From NCBI GenBank assembly GCA_003248965.1, contig QFQU01000004.1:1-64000 (forward strand): DNA of 64,000 bases. Reading direction: 5' to 3'. Of this stretch, positions 17,322 to 25,658 are shown one piece after another. How positions within the stretch are numbered: position 1 is the first letter of the stretch; each line of letters starts with the position of its first letter. The translations under genes were made by a program, and so were the position numbers. The notes under the pieces were generated by a model. It had not been told where the DNA came from and made no database searches. It saw nothing but the letters and a program-made list of their open reading frames with translations. The DNA comes from Brevundimonas sp. (GTDB taxonomy: Bacteria; Pseudomonadota; Alphaproteobacteria; Caulobacterales; Caulobacteraceae).

Positions 17322-18575
17322 CTAGACCGGCTCGCCCCTTAGCAGCCGGGGCAGGTCGCCGGTTGCGCCGCCGGCCTCGTGCATGAAGGCGCGGCGCAGC
17401 GGGCCGATGCGGTTCACCACCGCCATCCCCAGGTCGCGCGCCAGGCGCACCGGCGCGATGTCGTTGGAGAACAGGCGCACGAAGGCGTCGAAGCCCGTCG
17501 CCAGGGCCGCATTGTCGAACCGACGCCAGCGCGCATATCGCTCCAGCACCGTTTCGGCGCCCAGATCCTCGCCCAGACGGACGGCCTCAGCCAGGACCTC
17601 GGCCAGGGCGGCCGCATCCTTCAGACCCATGTTCAGCCCCTGGCCCGCCACCGGATGCACCCCGTGGGCGGCGTCGCCGATCAGGGCGATGCGCGGGGCG
17701 ACCAGCCGTTCGGCCAGGCTGAGCGACAGGGGATAGACGAAGCGCGGCCCCTCGACCGTCGCCCCGTCCAGGAATTCGCCGAAGCGTCGCATCAGATGGG
17801 CGTGGAAGGCCTCGTCGGACGCGGTCCGCAGCGCATCGCCCCGCCGCATCGTCTCGGTCCAGACCAGGCTGGCGCGCCGGTCGGTCAGGGGCAGGATGGC
17901 GAAGGGACCGCTGGGCAGGAAATATTCGTGGGCGACATTGCCGTGGTCGCGGCCCAGCCGCACCGTCGCCACCACCCCGCTCTGGCCATAGGTCCAGCCG
18001 ACCGTGTCGATGCCGGCCGACTGTCGCACGGCCGATCCCCGCCCCTCGGCCCCGACCACCAGCGGCGCGGTCAGGACCGAACCGTCCGCCAGGGTCACGG
18101 TCGCCCGGCCCGCATCTGTCGCGACCTGCGCCACGGAGGCCGGCGCGCGGACCTCGATCCCGGCCCGCGTGACGGCCTCGGCCAGGGCGGCGCGGATGCG
18201 GCGGTTCTCGACCATGTAGCCCAGGGGCTCGCCGCCCGTGCGGCCGCCGATCTCCTCGGCGTCGAACCGCAGGAAGGCGGGCGAGGCCGCACGACTGGCC
18301 GCGCCGGGCCGACGTCCGTCCGTCACCAGAATATGGTCCATCCGGCAGGCGTGGGGCCGCAGCGCCTCGCCCAGGCCCAGGGCGTCCAGCATGCGGAAGG
18401 TCGAAAAGGCGATGGCGGTCGAGCGCCCGTCGAAGGTCGGCGCCAGTTGGGCGTCGAACGGCTGGGGGTCGACCATCACCACCCTCAGCCCGCCTTGCGC
18501 CGCCGCCAGGGCGAAGGCGGCCCCGGCCAGTCCGGCGCCGGCGATGACGATGTCGTAGGGTTCGGTCTCGGCCAT
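17322..18575 (-). CDS. UbiH/UbiF/VisC-family FAD-dependent hydroxylase
   Basis: 417 residues. GAGLAG at 13-18 binds the FAD ADP moiety, FDGRSTAIAFS near 49-59 is the family fingerprint after the first strand, and LIGDAAHGVHPVAGQGLNMGLKDA near 290 is the GD motif that contacts flavin ribitol. These enzymes hydroxylate the ubiquinone ring. Which ring position cannot be told from sequence, and alphaproteobacteria often have one broad-specificity member (UbiL/UbiM) instead of UbiH and UbiF. It converges on the SirB1-like gene with six bases between. A large non-coding region lies upstream. Confidence 0.87.
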   Translation of the reverse strand: MAETEPYDIVIAGAGLAGAAFALAAAQGGLRVVMVDPQPFDAQLAPTFDGRSTAIAFSTFRMLDALGLGEALRPHACRMDHILVTDGRRPGAASRAASPAFLRFDAEEIGGRTGGEPLGYMVENRRIRAALAEAVTRAGIEVRAPASVAQVATDAGRATVTLADGSVLTAPLVVGAEGRGSAVRQSAGIDTVGWTYGQSGVVATVRLGRDHGNVAHEYFLPSGPFAILPLTDRRASLVWTETMRRGDALRTASDEAFHAHLMRRFGEFLDGATVEGPRFVYPLSLSLAERLVAPRIALIGDAAHGVHPVAGQGLNMGLKDAAALAEVLAEAVRLGEDLGAETVLERYARWRRFDNAALATGFDAFVRLFSNDIAPVRLARDLGMAVVNRIGPLRRAFMHEAGGATGDLPRLLRGEPV

Positions 18576-18726
18576 GACAGGCTTGTCGCGCTGAGAGCAT
18601 TACTCGTCCAGCGCCTCATGTACGTTGACAACAAAAAGTGGGCCTTAAGGTCTCACGGAATTGTTGTGGGCAAAAGTGCGGACTGCCGCAAACGCTATTG
18701 ACTCCGCCAAGACGCGGCCGACTCAA

Positions 18727-18973
18727 ACCACATCATCTAGTGGTCTGCTTAAAAAGTGATCGCAACATAGCGTTTTCCTGGCTTGGCGCCGGGAAACAAG
18801 TAAGCCATGGTGCTGGCGTCGAAACGACAGAACGGGACGCCCGGCCAAGGTACGTCCCGCCCGAAAGGGTGTTTCGGCTGGTAGGCCCTGAACTACAGGG
18901 CCCCCAGACGAGAAACTGTCTACACCGTCTGGTCCACGACTGGGGCCGCCTCACAAGAGGCGGCCTCTCTTTT
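18727..18973 (+). ncRNA. Predicted structured small RNA upstream of ftsK
   Basis: The stretch has no convincing gene but holds a row of perfect hairpins on the plus strand: 18727-18744 (ACCAC/GTGGT), 18772-18797, 18834-18858 (GGGACG/CGTCCC), 18861-18877 (CCGAAA/TTTCGG), 18884-18902 (GGCCCTG/CAGGGCC), 18905-18931 (CAGACG/CGTCTG) and a terminator at 18944-18965 with TCTCTTTT after it. TTGACT at 18698-18703 and TTGACA at 18625-18630 are possible -35 boxes. It does not match tmRNA, RNase P, SRP RNA or riboswitch patterns known to me. The 5' end is a guess; transcription is inferred from the terminator and structure. Confidence 0.6.
18944..18973 (+). terminator. Strong intrinsic terminator
   Basis: Nine-bp perfect stem GGCCGCCTC-acaa-GAGGCGGCC followed by TCTCTTTT. 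It ends a plus-strand transcript that does not belong to any protein gene, because the gene to the left is on the other strand. Confidence 0.85.
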
Positions 18974-19060
18974 GTGCGCACAATGCATCACATCTTGTGC
19001 TGAATGTCTAATCACAAACCACACTTTGTGATGAAATTTGCTAAGTGATTCAATCGATTC
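18972..19060. promoter_or_regulatory. Cluster of TTGTG palindromes and GAnTC sites before ftsK
   Basis: TTGTGCGCACAA at 18972-18983 is a perfect palindrome. GCACAA/TTGTGC pair again across 18978-19000, and ATCACAAA/TTTGTGAT form an 8-bp inverted repeat at 19011-19032. Two GATTC (GAnTC) sites follow at 19047-19051 and 19056-19060, the type methylated by CcrM in Caulobacterales. The stretch is clearly more AT-rich than its surroundings and probably contains the ftsK promoter and an operator for an unidentified regulator. Confidence 0.5.
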
Positions 19061-19179
19061 ATCTTTTTGCAATCAGCTAACACCGGCAGTTTTAAGGGCC
19101 AAGCTGGTAAATGAGCTCTTAACCCTGTGGGTGCGACAAGGGCGGCCGAACGTCAGCCGCCCGGAAGGTCCCGCCCTTC

Positions 19180-21609
19180 ATGTCCACCGCCCTCGCCGTC
19201 GGCCGCCAGGCCTGGATCAGCGCCCGCATCCTGTGGGACGCGCCCTTCGTCGTGCGGTTCCGGGGCGTGCTTCAGGCCCTCCTGGCGGTTCTGCTGCTGG
19301 TCGCCCTGTTGTCGTGGAATCCGCTGGACGCCAGCCTGAACGCCGCCTCCAGCGTGGCGCCGACCAACTGGCTGGGTGCGAACGGCGCCCTGTTCGCCGA
19401 CCTGTTCATGCAGTCGCTGGGTCTGGCCGCCTGGCCGGCCGCCCTGCTGGTGGGCGCCTTCGGCCTGGCCCGCGCGGTCGGCGACGCGCTTCAGCCCCGC
19501 CTGAAGCCCACGCCGGTCAAGGCCCTGGCGGCGACGGGGGGAACCCTGCTGCTGTCCGGCGCCCTGGCGGCCCTGGCCGCGCCCGCCGCCTGGCCCCTGG
19601 CCGCCGGCCTGGGCGGCCTGTGGGGCGAAGCCCTGACCGGGCTGACGGCCAAGGGGATCAGCGCCCTGCACGTTCCCGGCGGACGGATCATCGCAGGTCT
19701 TCTGTTCCTGGGCGGGGGACTGTGGTTGACGGCCTACGCCATCGGCATCCGCGCCTCGGACTTTCTGGACGCCCTGCACTGGGGCCGATCGCTGCGCGCC
19801 CCCGCCGCGCCGCGCCAGACCGCGCGCGCCGCGACCACGAAGACGCCGGCCAAGAAGACCCGGGCCGAACCGCGCGTGGCCGCGCCCGACGCGCCGCTGG
19901 ACGTGGCTGCGCCCTTCGTGCCGCCGGAAACGGCCGCGACCGCTTACGACGACCTGCCCCCGTGGGAGGATGCCGAGGCCGTTCCGCCCCCGCCTTCCGC
20001 CTCGGCCGCCGCCCGTTCGGTCGAGCCACGCGTGGCCGCGGTCAAGGCGCCCAAGGTCAGGAAGGACGACCTGGACCAGCAGGCCTTCGACTTCACCCGG
20101 CCTGAGGGTGATTTCGACCTGCCGCCGCTGGGCATATTGAGCAAGCCCGGCCAGCGCACCGCCTCGGTCGACGAGGATTCGCTGAAGCAGAACGCCAAGA
20201 TGCTGGAAGGCGTGCTGCAGGAGTTCGGCGTGCGCGGCGTGATCGACCAGATCAGGCCCGGCCCGGTCGTCACCCTGTACGAGCTTGTCCCCGCGCCGGG
20301 GGTCAAGCACGGCCGCGTCGTGGCCCTGGCCGACGACATCGCCCGCTCCATGTCCGCCCGCGCCTGCCGGATTTCGGTGGTCCAAGGCCGTAACGCCATC
20401 GGCATCGAACTGCCTAACGCCAAGCGCGAGACCGTCTATCTGCGCGACCTGCTGTCTAGCGCCGAATACGACAAGAAGGGCCATCTGCTGCCCCTGGCGC
20501 TGGGCGAAACCATCGGCGGCGAACCCTATGTCGCCGACCTGGCGCGGATGCCGCACCTGCTGATCGCAGGCACCACCGGCTCGGGCAAGTCGGTGGGGGT
20601 CAACGCCATGATCCTGTCGATCCTGTATCGCCACAGCCCGGCCGAATGCCGCTTCATCATGATCGACCCGAAGATGCTGGAGCTGTCGGTCTATGACGGC
20701 ATTCCGCACCTGCTGGCGCCCGTCGTGACCGATCCGAAGAAGGCCGTCGTCGCGCTGAAATGGACGGTGCGCGAGATGGAGGATCGCTATCGCCGCATGT
20801 CCAAGCTGGGGGTGCGCAACATCGCCAGCTACAACGAGCGCGCCCGCGAGGCCCAGGCCAAGGGCGAGCATTTCGAACGCACGGTCCAGACCGGCTTCGA
20901 CGATCAGGGCCGCCCGGTCTATGAGTCCGAGAAGATCCGCCCCGAACCCCTGCCCTTCCTGGTCGTGGTCATGGACGAGATGGCCGACCTGATGCTGGTC
21001 GCCGGCAAGGACGTCGAAGGCGCGGTTCAGCGTCTGGCCCAGATGGCCCGCGCCGCCGGCATCCACCTGATCATGGCCACCCAGCGCCCCTCGGTGGACG
21101 TCATCACCGGCACCATCAAGGCCAACTTCCCGACGCGGATCTCCTTCCAGGTCACGTCAAAGATCGACAGCCGCACCATCCTGGGCGAGCAGGGCGGCGA
21201 ACAGCTGCTGGGCCAGGGCGACATGCTCTATATGGCGGGCGGCGGCCGCATCACCCGCCTGCACGGCCCGTTCGTGGACGACAAGGAAGTCGAGGACGTC
21301 TGCAAACACCTGAAGGCGCAGGCCGAGCCCGACTATCTGGACCTGATCACCGACGAGCCAGACGGCGACGGCGACGGGGGCTATGACGAGGGCGGCGGGA
21401 GCGGATCGGGAGACGACCTGTATGATCGCGCCGTCGCCGTGGTCACGCGCGACCGCAAGGCCTCGACCTCCTATGTCCAGCGCCGCCTCCAGATCGGCTA
21501 CAACCGCGCCGCCTCCCTGATCGAGCGGATGGAGCAGGAAGGCGTGGTCAGCCCCGCCAACCACGCCGGCAAGCGCGACGTCCTGGCCGGCCCTCCGCCG
21601 ATGGCGTGA
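19180..21609 (+). CDS. ftsK: DNA translocase FtsK
   Basis: 809 residues. The first about 200 hold several hydrophobic spans (for example [17 protein letters not shown] and [13 protein letters not shown]) that anchor the protein at the division septum. A Pro/Ala-rich linker follows to about 290. The RecA-like motor has Walker A GTTGSGKS at 464-471 and Walker B-type [12 protein letters not shown]. The C-terminal winged-helix gamma domain ([28 protein letters not shown]) reads KOPS-like DNA and contacts XerCD. It pumps the chromosome terminus through the septum. The start follows GGAAGG. No gene partner is adjacent, and lolA follows after about 220 bases. Confidence 0.96.
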   Translation: MSTALAVGRQAWISARILWDAPFVVRFRGVLQALLAVLLLVALLSWNPLDASLNAASSVAPTNWLGANGALFADLFMQSLGLAAWPAALLVGAFGLARAVGDALQPRLKPTPVKALAATGGTLLLSGALAALAAPAAWPLAAGLGGLWGEALTGLTAKGISALHVPGGRIIAGLLFLGGGLWLTAYAIGIRASDFLDALHWGRSLRAPAAPRQTARAATTKTPAKKTRAEPRVAAPDAPLDVAAPFVPPETAATAYDDLPPWEDAEAVPPPPSASAAARSVEPRVAAVKAPKVRKDDLDQQAFDFTRPEGDFDLPPLGILSKPGQRTASVDEDSLKQNAKMLEGVLQEFGVRGVIDQIRPGPVVTLYELVPAPGVKHGRVVALADDIARSMSARACRISVVQGRNAIGIELPNAKRETVYLRDLLSSAEYDKKGHLLPLALGETIGGEPYVADLARMPHLLIAGTTGSGKSVGVNAMILSILYRHSPAECRFIMIDPKMLELSVYDGIPHLLAPVVTDPKKAVVALKWTVREMEDRYRRMSKLGVRNIASYNERAREAQAKGEHFERTVQTGFDDQGRPVYESEKIRPEPLPFLVVVMDEMADLMLVAGKDVEGAVQRLAQMARAAGIHLIMATQRPSVDVITGTIKANFPTRISFQVTSKIDSRTILGEQGGEQLLGQGDMLYMAGGGRITRLHGPFVDDKEVEDVCKHLKAQAEPDYLDLITDEPDGDGDGGYDEGGGSGSGDDLYDRAVAVVTRDRKASTSYVQRRLQIGYNRAASLIERMEQEGVVSPANHAGKRDVLAGPPPMA

Positions 21610-21826
21610 CGGGCCCGCTTCTCCCCGAGAGAAGGCGAGACGAAACGTGCAACCGCGTCGGTCCTGACCCGTTACCCCCGCCGCACTCCGGGCCAAGCTT
21701 CAGCATTTCGATGAACAGGGCTTCATCGCAGCGCCGGAATATGGTCAGGCTCGCGTCATTCTGACGCCAGAGCCGGACGCGAGGGTGCGGCATCGACAAC
21801 TATCCCGAACGGGAGATTTGAATACC

Positions 21827-22519
21827 ATGACCCACCGCGCCGTTTCCCAGGCCGTCGCCCGGGCCGACACCGACATCCAGCGCCGCCGGCTGCTGCTGGG
21901 CGCGGGCCTTTTGGCCGGCCTCGCCTCGGTCGGAGGCCTGGCCGGCCCGGCTCACGCCCAGGCCAATCTGTCGGCCGCCGACCGCGCCTTGGTCCAGCAG
22001 GCCCAGACCTATCTTCAGGGCCTGACCGCCGCGCAGGGCGCCTTTGTCGAGACGGGTCCGAACAATGTCACGCGCCAGGGCAGTTTCTCCCTGCTGCGCC
22101 CGGGCAAGATGCGGTTCGAATACACCAATCCGGCCGGCCTTGTGGTCGTGTCGGACGGCTACAACGTCAAACGTTACGACCCTCGCCTGAACAGCTTCCA
22201 GCAGGTGCCGCTGAGCCGCACGCCCCTGTCGGTCTTCCTGGCGCGCAACGTGCGACTGGATCAGGGCGTCCGCATCGACAGCGTCAACCGCATGGCCGGC
22301 GGCGCCTTCTCGATCACCGCGCGCGACAGCCGCCGCCCCAACGACGGTCAGGTGGTCCTGACCTTCGCCGGATCGCCGCTGCGCCTGACGGAATGGACCA
22401 TCACCGACGCTCAGGGCGCGCGCACCCGCACCCAGCTGACCTCGCTGCAACCGGCGTCGAACCTGTCGGCCCGTCTGTTCCAGCTCACGGACCCGACGCG
22501 TCGCCCCGGCCGCAACTGA
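21827..22519 (+). CDS. lolA: Outer-membrane lipoprotein carrier LolA
   Basis: 230 residues from the ATG at 21827, which has GGGAGA upstream. The mature part (AQTYLQGLTAAQGAFVETGPNN, RQGSFSLLRPGKMRFEY, LVVVSDGYNVKRYDP) is the half-barrel of LolA, the periplasmic chaperone that moves lipoproteins from LolCDE to the outer membrane. The signal peptide is unusual: QRRRLLLGAG before the hydrophobic stretch resembles a twin-arginine motif, with AXA cleavage at AHA. The ftsK-lolA-xth order agrees with other Caulobacterales. A TCCCG/CGGGA dyad lies just before the ribosome site. Confidence 0.92.
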   Translation: MTHRAVSQAVARADTDIQRRRLLLGAGLLAGLASVGGLAGPAHAQANLSAADRALVQQAQTYLQGLTAAQGAFVETGPNNVTRQGSFSLLRPGKMRFEYTNPAGLVVVSDGYNVKRYDPRLNSFQQVPLSRTPLSVFLARNVRLDQGVRIDSVNRMAGGAFSITARDSRRPNDGQVVLTFAGSPLRLTEWTITDAQGARTRTQLTSLQPASNLSARLFQLTDPTRRPGRN

Positions 22520-22578
22520 TCGGATTTTGACGTTCGGGCGTTGCTGTTCAGGCACGTCCAAGCGCGAATTGTGACAGT

Positions 22579-22607
22579 TTGACCTTTTCTCTCGGTCGTG
22601 ACATTAG
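22579..22607 (+). promoter_or_regulatory. Predicted promoter of the small RNA before xth
   Basis: TTGACC at 22579-22584 and CATTAG at 22602-22607 are 17 bases apart, a normal housekeeping spacing. Predicted start is near 22614-22616, where a hairpin begins. An EcfG-type GGAAC-N16/17-CGTT site was looked for at the right distance and not found. Confidence 0.45.
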
Positions 22608-22614
22608 AACCACA

Positions 22615-22716
22615 GGAACGGCGGCGGTCGTTCCAACGCCAGGATGTCATCCCCCCTTCCCGGCGGCGAGAGAGACACCTTTTACAAGCCCGGCCCCCTG
22701 CGGCCGGGCTTTTTTT
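22615..22716 (+). ncRNA. Predicted ~100-nt small RNA with C-rich linker
   Basis: Between lolA and xth, the sequence holds a 5' hairpin GGAACG-gcggcggt-CGTTCC, then an unpaired C-rich stretch (ATCCCCCCTTCCC), then a strong intrinsic terminator. With the promoter at 22579-22607 this makes a compact transcript of about 100 nt. The layout (5' hairpin, exposed C-rich loop, 3' terminator hairpin) resembles the Caulobacter stress sRNA GsrN as described, but whether it is that RNA is inference. It could instead be a leader of xth that terminates early. Confidence 0.55.
22687..22716 (+). terminator. Strong intrinsic terminator between lolA and xth
   Basis: Nine-bp perfect stem AGCCCGGCC/GGCCGGGCT with loop ccctgc and a run of seven T. 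It lies 168 bases after lolA and 27 bases before the xth start codon, so xth needs a promoter inside or after it, or read-through. Confidence 0.9.
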
Positions 22717-22742
22717 CGCGCGTGGGCCTGCTATGGCGGGCC

Positions 22743-23540
22743 ATGACCCTTCGCCTCGCCACCTGGAACATCAACTCCGTCCGCCTGCGCATCGACCAGG
22801 TCGCCCGGTTCGTCGCCGAACGCGCGCCCGACGTCCTGATGCTGCAGGAGATCAAATGCACCACGGACCAGTTCCCGCGCGCCGCCTTCGAGGAGATGGG
22901 CCTGCCGCATCTGCGGGTGGCGGGTCAGAAGGGCTGGCACGGCGTGGCCATCGCCAGCCGTCTGCCGCTTGAGGACAGCGACACCTTCCAGGTCTGCAAG
23001 CTGGGCCATGCGCGCTGCGTTTCGGCCAGCGTCGCCGGGATCGACGTGCAGAACTTCTACATCCCGGCGGGCGGCGACATTCCCGACCGGGCGCTGAACC
23101 CCAAGTTCGATCACAAGATGGATTTCTACGAACAGCTGACCGGCATCGTCGCCAGACAGGACAAGGCCCGGCCGCTGGTGATGGCCGGCGACTTCAACAT
23201 CGCGCCGGGCGAAGGCGATGTGTGGAACCACCGCTATATGTCCAAGATCGTCAGCCATACGCCGATCGAGGTCGAGACCCTGAACCGGCTTCAGGCCACG
23301 GGCGGTTTCGCCGACGTGCTGCGCGACCGTTTCCCCGAACCGCAGAAGCTGGCCAGCTGGTGGAGCTATCGCGCCGCCGACTTCCGCAAGTCGAACCGCG
23401 GCCTGCGCCTGGACCACATCTGGACCTCGCCCGGCCTGACGCCTGCGGTGGTCAGGGACACGGCCCGCATCCACGACGACGTGCGCGAATGGGACCGCCC
23501 GTCCGACCACGCCCCGGTGACGGTGGATCTGGACGTCTGA
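22743..23540 (+). CDS. xth: Exodeoxyribonuclease III
   Basis: 265 residues from the ATG at 22743. Motifs of the exonuclease III/AP endonuclease family are complete: LRLATWNINSVR at the start, LMLQEIKC with the metal-binding Glu, MAGDFNIAPGEGD in the middle, RLDHIWTSPGL and the final DRPSDHAPVTVDLD with the catalytic Asp-His. It acts on abasic sites and 3' ends of duplex DNA in base-excision repair. It is preceded by a terminator and ends convergent with the MocR regulator gene, four bases apart. Confidence 0.94.
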   Translation: MTLRLATWNINSVRLRIDQVARFVAERAPDVLMLQEIKCTTDQFPRAAFEEMGLPHLRVAGQKGWHGVAIASRLPLEDSDTFQVCKLGHARCVSASVAGIDVQNFYIPAGGDIPDRALNPKFDHKMDFYEQLTGIVARQDKARPLVMAGDFNIAPGEGDVWNHRYMSKIVSHTPIEVETLNRLQATGGFADVLRDRFPEPQKLASWWSYRAADFRKSNRGLRLDHIWTSPGLTPAVVRDTARIHDDVREWDRPSDHAPVTVDLDV

Positions 23541-23544
23541 TCCG

Positions 23545-24999
23545 TCAGTAGACGATGCTGGGACGGGGCGATTTCTCGAGTCCAGCCTTTCGCCCGATCC
23601 TGGCCGCAGCACGGGCCAGACGCTCCACCGCTCGATCCAACTGGTCCTCCGACAGGGTGTAGGGCAGGCGCAGGCGGCGTTCGAAGGCGCCGTCCACGCC
23701 GAATCGGGGGCCGGCCGCCAGACGCAGACCCTCCGCCGCCGCCCGCGCCGTCAGGGCCGAGCTGATCGGCGCGGGCAGCCGCGCCCACAGCGACAGCCCG
23801 CCCGCTGGACGCGGGCAGACCCAGTCCGGCAACGCCTCGGCCATGCGAGCGCGCAGATGGTCCCGTCGCGCGCGCAGCAGCGGACGCCGCGCCGCCAGCG
23901 CCGCACCACCGTCGTTCAGCAGTTCGACCGCCGCCAATTGTTCCAGGACCGGCACGCCCAGGTCGAAGCTGGCCCGGCTCTGGGCCAGGCGCTGGATAAC
24001 CGCCCGGTCGGCGCGAATCCAACCGATTCTGAGGCCGCCCCAGACGCTCTTGGACATGGAGCCCAGCCGCACCACGCGCGGCGCGTCGACAGCCGAGGCG
24101 GTCAGGGCCGGCGGTCCGCTCAACGTCAGATCGACCAGGGTCTCGTCCAGCACAAGCAGGGTCTCCGATCCCTTCAGCGCCGAGAGCAGCCGGGCGCGGT
24201 CCGCCGCCCGCATCATCCGTCCGGTCGGATTGTTGTGGTCGAGCACCAGATAGGCCATCGGCGCCCCGCCGCGCCGACAGGCGGCCGCCAGGCCGTCCAC
24301 GTCCCAGCCGTCTTCCCCATCGCTGTCCGGCAGGGCGACCGGGACCGGCCGCGCGCCCGCCGACATTATGGCGTCGATCGCCTGCGGATAGGTGGGATGG
24401 TCGAACACCACCGGATCGCCGGGTCGTATGATCAGCCGCAGCAGATGCACCAGGCCGTTGTGGGCGCCGTGGGTGATCAGAATCTGTCCCGCCGAGGTCG
24501 GCAGTCCGCGCCGTCGATAGGCCGCAGCGACCGTCTCGCGCAGTTCTTCCAGCCCCTCCCTCTCGTAGCCGTGGCCCGGCAGGCGGGCCGGAAGCCGCTC
24601 CAGCGCCCGCACATAGGCGGCATGGACGTTGGGATCGGCCGGCAGGACGGCCGAGGTCAGGTCGATCACGTCCGGTCGCGCGTCGCCGCTGTCGGCCTGG
24701 GGACGGCTCGGCCCCGAACCGGCGGGCAGGCGGGTTCGCGCCGCTGCTCCCTGACCGCCCGTAAGAAATCCTTCGTCCCGCAGCCGTCCATAGGCGGAGG
24801 ACACGGTGGTCCGGCTCACGCCCAGGGCCTGGGCCAGGTCACGCTCTCCCGGCAGACGCGCCGCCAACGGCAGTCGTCCGTCCAGGATCAGCAGTCTTAC
24901 CGCCTCGGCCAGCTGGCGATAGGCCGGTCCCGCCCCCTGGCCGCGCCAGGCGCCCAGATGGCGGATCAGGGAGGCGGGGCCGACCATTCGTACGTTCAT
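23545..24999 (-). CDS. MocR-type regulator (GntR helix-turn-helix fused to aminotransferase domain)
   Basis: 484 residues from the ATG at 24999 (MNVRMVGPAS). Residues about 25-85 are a GntR winged helix (YRQLAEAVRLLILDGRL, LPGERDLAQALGVSRTTVSSAYGRLRDEG). From about 110 on there is a fold-type I aminotransferase domain with HNNPTGR and the PLP lysine in GSMSKSVWGG. MocR proteins use PLP or an amino acid as effector and usually control the divergent gene. Here that gene is a YczE-like membrane protein, the known genomic partner of Bacillus YczR, so the protein is probably a YczR-type MocR. The effector is not known. Confidence 0.88.
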   Translation of the reverse strand: MNVRMVGPASLIRHLGAWRGQGAGPAYRQLAEAVRLLILDGRLPLAARLPGERDLAQALGVSRTTVSSAYGRLRDEGFLTGGQGAAARTRLPAGSGPSRPQADSGDARPDVIDLTSAVLPADPNVHAAYVRALERLPARLPGHGYEREGLEELRETVAAAYRRRGLPTSAGQILITHGAHNGLVHLLRLIIRPGDPVVFDHPTYPQAIDAIMSAGARPVPVALPDSDGEDGWDVDGLAAACRRGGAPMAYLVLDHNNPTGRMMRAADRARLLSALKGSETLLVLDETLVDLTLSGPPALTASAVDAPRVVRLGSMSKSVWGGLRIGWIRADRAVIQRLAQSRASFDLGVPVLEQLAAVELLNDGGAALAARRPLLRARRDHLRARMAEALPDWVCPRPAGGLSLWARLPAPISSALTARAAAEGLRLAAGPRFGVDGAFERRLRLPYTLSEDQLDRAVERLARAAARIGRKAGLEKSPRPSIVY

Positions 25000-25000
25000 C

Positions 25001-25054
25001 GGTCCAGAATGCCACAACTGGCCCCTTTTTTCGATAGCCAGTTTGGTCCAAATC
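25001..25054. promoter_or_regulatory. Operator region between mocR-type gene and yczE-like gene
   Basis: The 62-base spacer between divergent starts holds direct repeats GGTCCA at 25001-25006 and 25045-25050 (both followed by AAT or GAAT) and a 7-bp inverted repeat AACTGGC (25016-25022)/GCCAGTT (25037-25043). Repeated GGTCC-type half sites in a divergent spacer are what MocR regulators bind. No other palindrome is present. Confidence 0.55.
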
Positions 25055-25061
25055 GGCGCGC

Positions 25062-25655
25062 ATGACCCGTCGCCTGATCCAGCTGTTCCTCGGCCTCGCC
25101 CTCTACGGCGTTTCCATCGCCCTGATCGTGCGCGCCGATCTGGGGCTGGATCCCTGGGACGTTCTGGCCCAGGGCGTGTTCGAACGTTTCGCCGGTCCGG
25201 CCGGGCTCAGCTTCGGTCTGGTGGTCAATCTGATCGGTATGGCCGTGCTGCTGCTGTGGCTGCCGCTGCGCCAAAAGCCGGGCGTGGGCACGGTGGCCAA
25301 CGTCCTGGTCATCGGCACGGTCGCCAATGTCGGCCTGGACTGGATTCCGGCGGACCTGGCCCTACCGGTTCGCGCCGGCCTGCTGGTCGCGGGCGTGGTC
25401 CTGAACGGCGTCGCCAGCGGAGCCTATATCGGCGCAGGCCTGGGGCCCGGCCCGCGCGACGGCCTGATGACCGGCCTGGTGGCCCGCACCGGCTGGCCGG
25501 TCAAATGGGTCAGGACCGCCATCGAGGTCGCGGTGGTCGCCGTCGGCTGGCTGCTGGGCGGATCGGTCGGCCTGGGCACCATCCTCTACGCCGTGGCCAT
25601 CGGCCCGCTGGTGCACATCTTCCTGCCGCTGTTCACGATCCGGAAGCGGGACTGA
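25062..25655 (+). CDS. YczE/YitT-like integral membrane protein
   Basis: 197 residues with about five hydrophobic spans (LIQLFLGLALYGVSIALI, FGLVVNLIGMAVLLLWL, VGTVANVLVIGTVANV, AGLLVAGVVLNGVASGAYIGAG, IEVAVVAVGWLLGG plus the last LGTILYAVAIGPLVHIF). LGLDPWDVLAQG and GLGPGPRDGLM are conserved in YczE proteins. The family's transport or other role is unknown. It is divergent from a MocR-type regulator that presumably controls it. It converges on cenR with three bases between stops. Confidence 0.82.
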   Translation: MTRRLIQLFLGLALYGVSIALIVRADLGLDPWDVLAQGVFERFAGPAGLSFGLVVNLIGMAVLLLWLPLRQKPGVGTVANVLVIGTVANVGLDWIPADLALPVRAGLLVAGVVLNGVASGAYIGAGLGPGPRDGLMTGLVARTGWPVKWVRTAIEVAVVAVGWLLGGSVGLGTILYAVAIGPLVHIFLPLFTIRKRD

Positions 25656-25658
25656 GCC

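Noticed and set aside
18638..19003. 121-codon plus-strand open frame upstream of ftsK
   Set aside because: It runs through the hairpin chain and the terminator and has no ribosome site or recognisable domain; an RNA explanation fits better.
21610..21826. Possible gene remnant or minus-strand open frame between ftsK and lolA
   Set aside because: The open frame has no start signal or domain and overlaps the lolA promoter region; I could not support a pseudogene.
22615..22640. GGAAC...CGTT as an EcfG (general stress sigma) promoter
   Set aside because: The spacing between the two parts is 9 bases instead of 16-17; the bases instead form a perfect hairpin.
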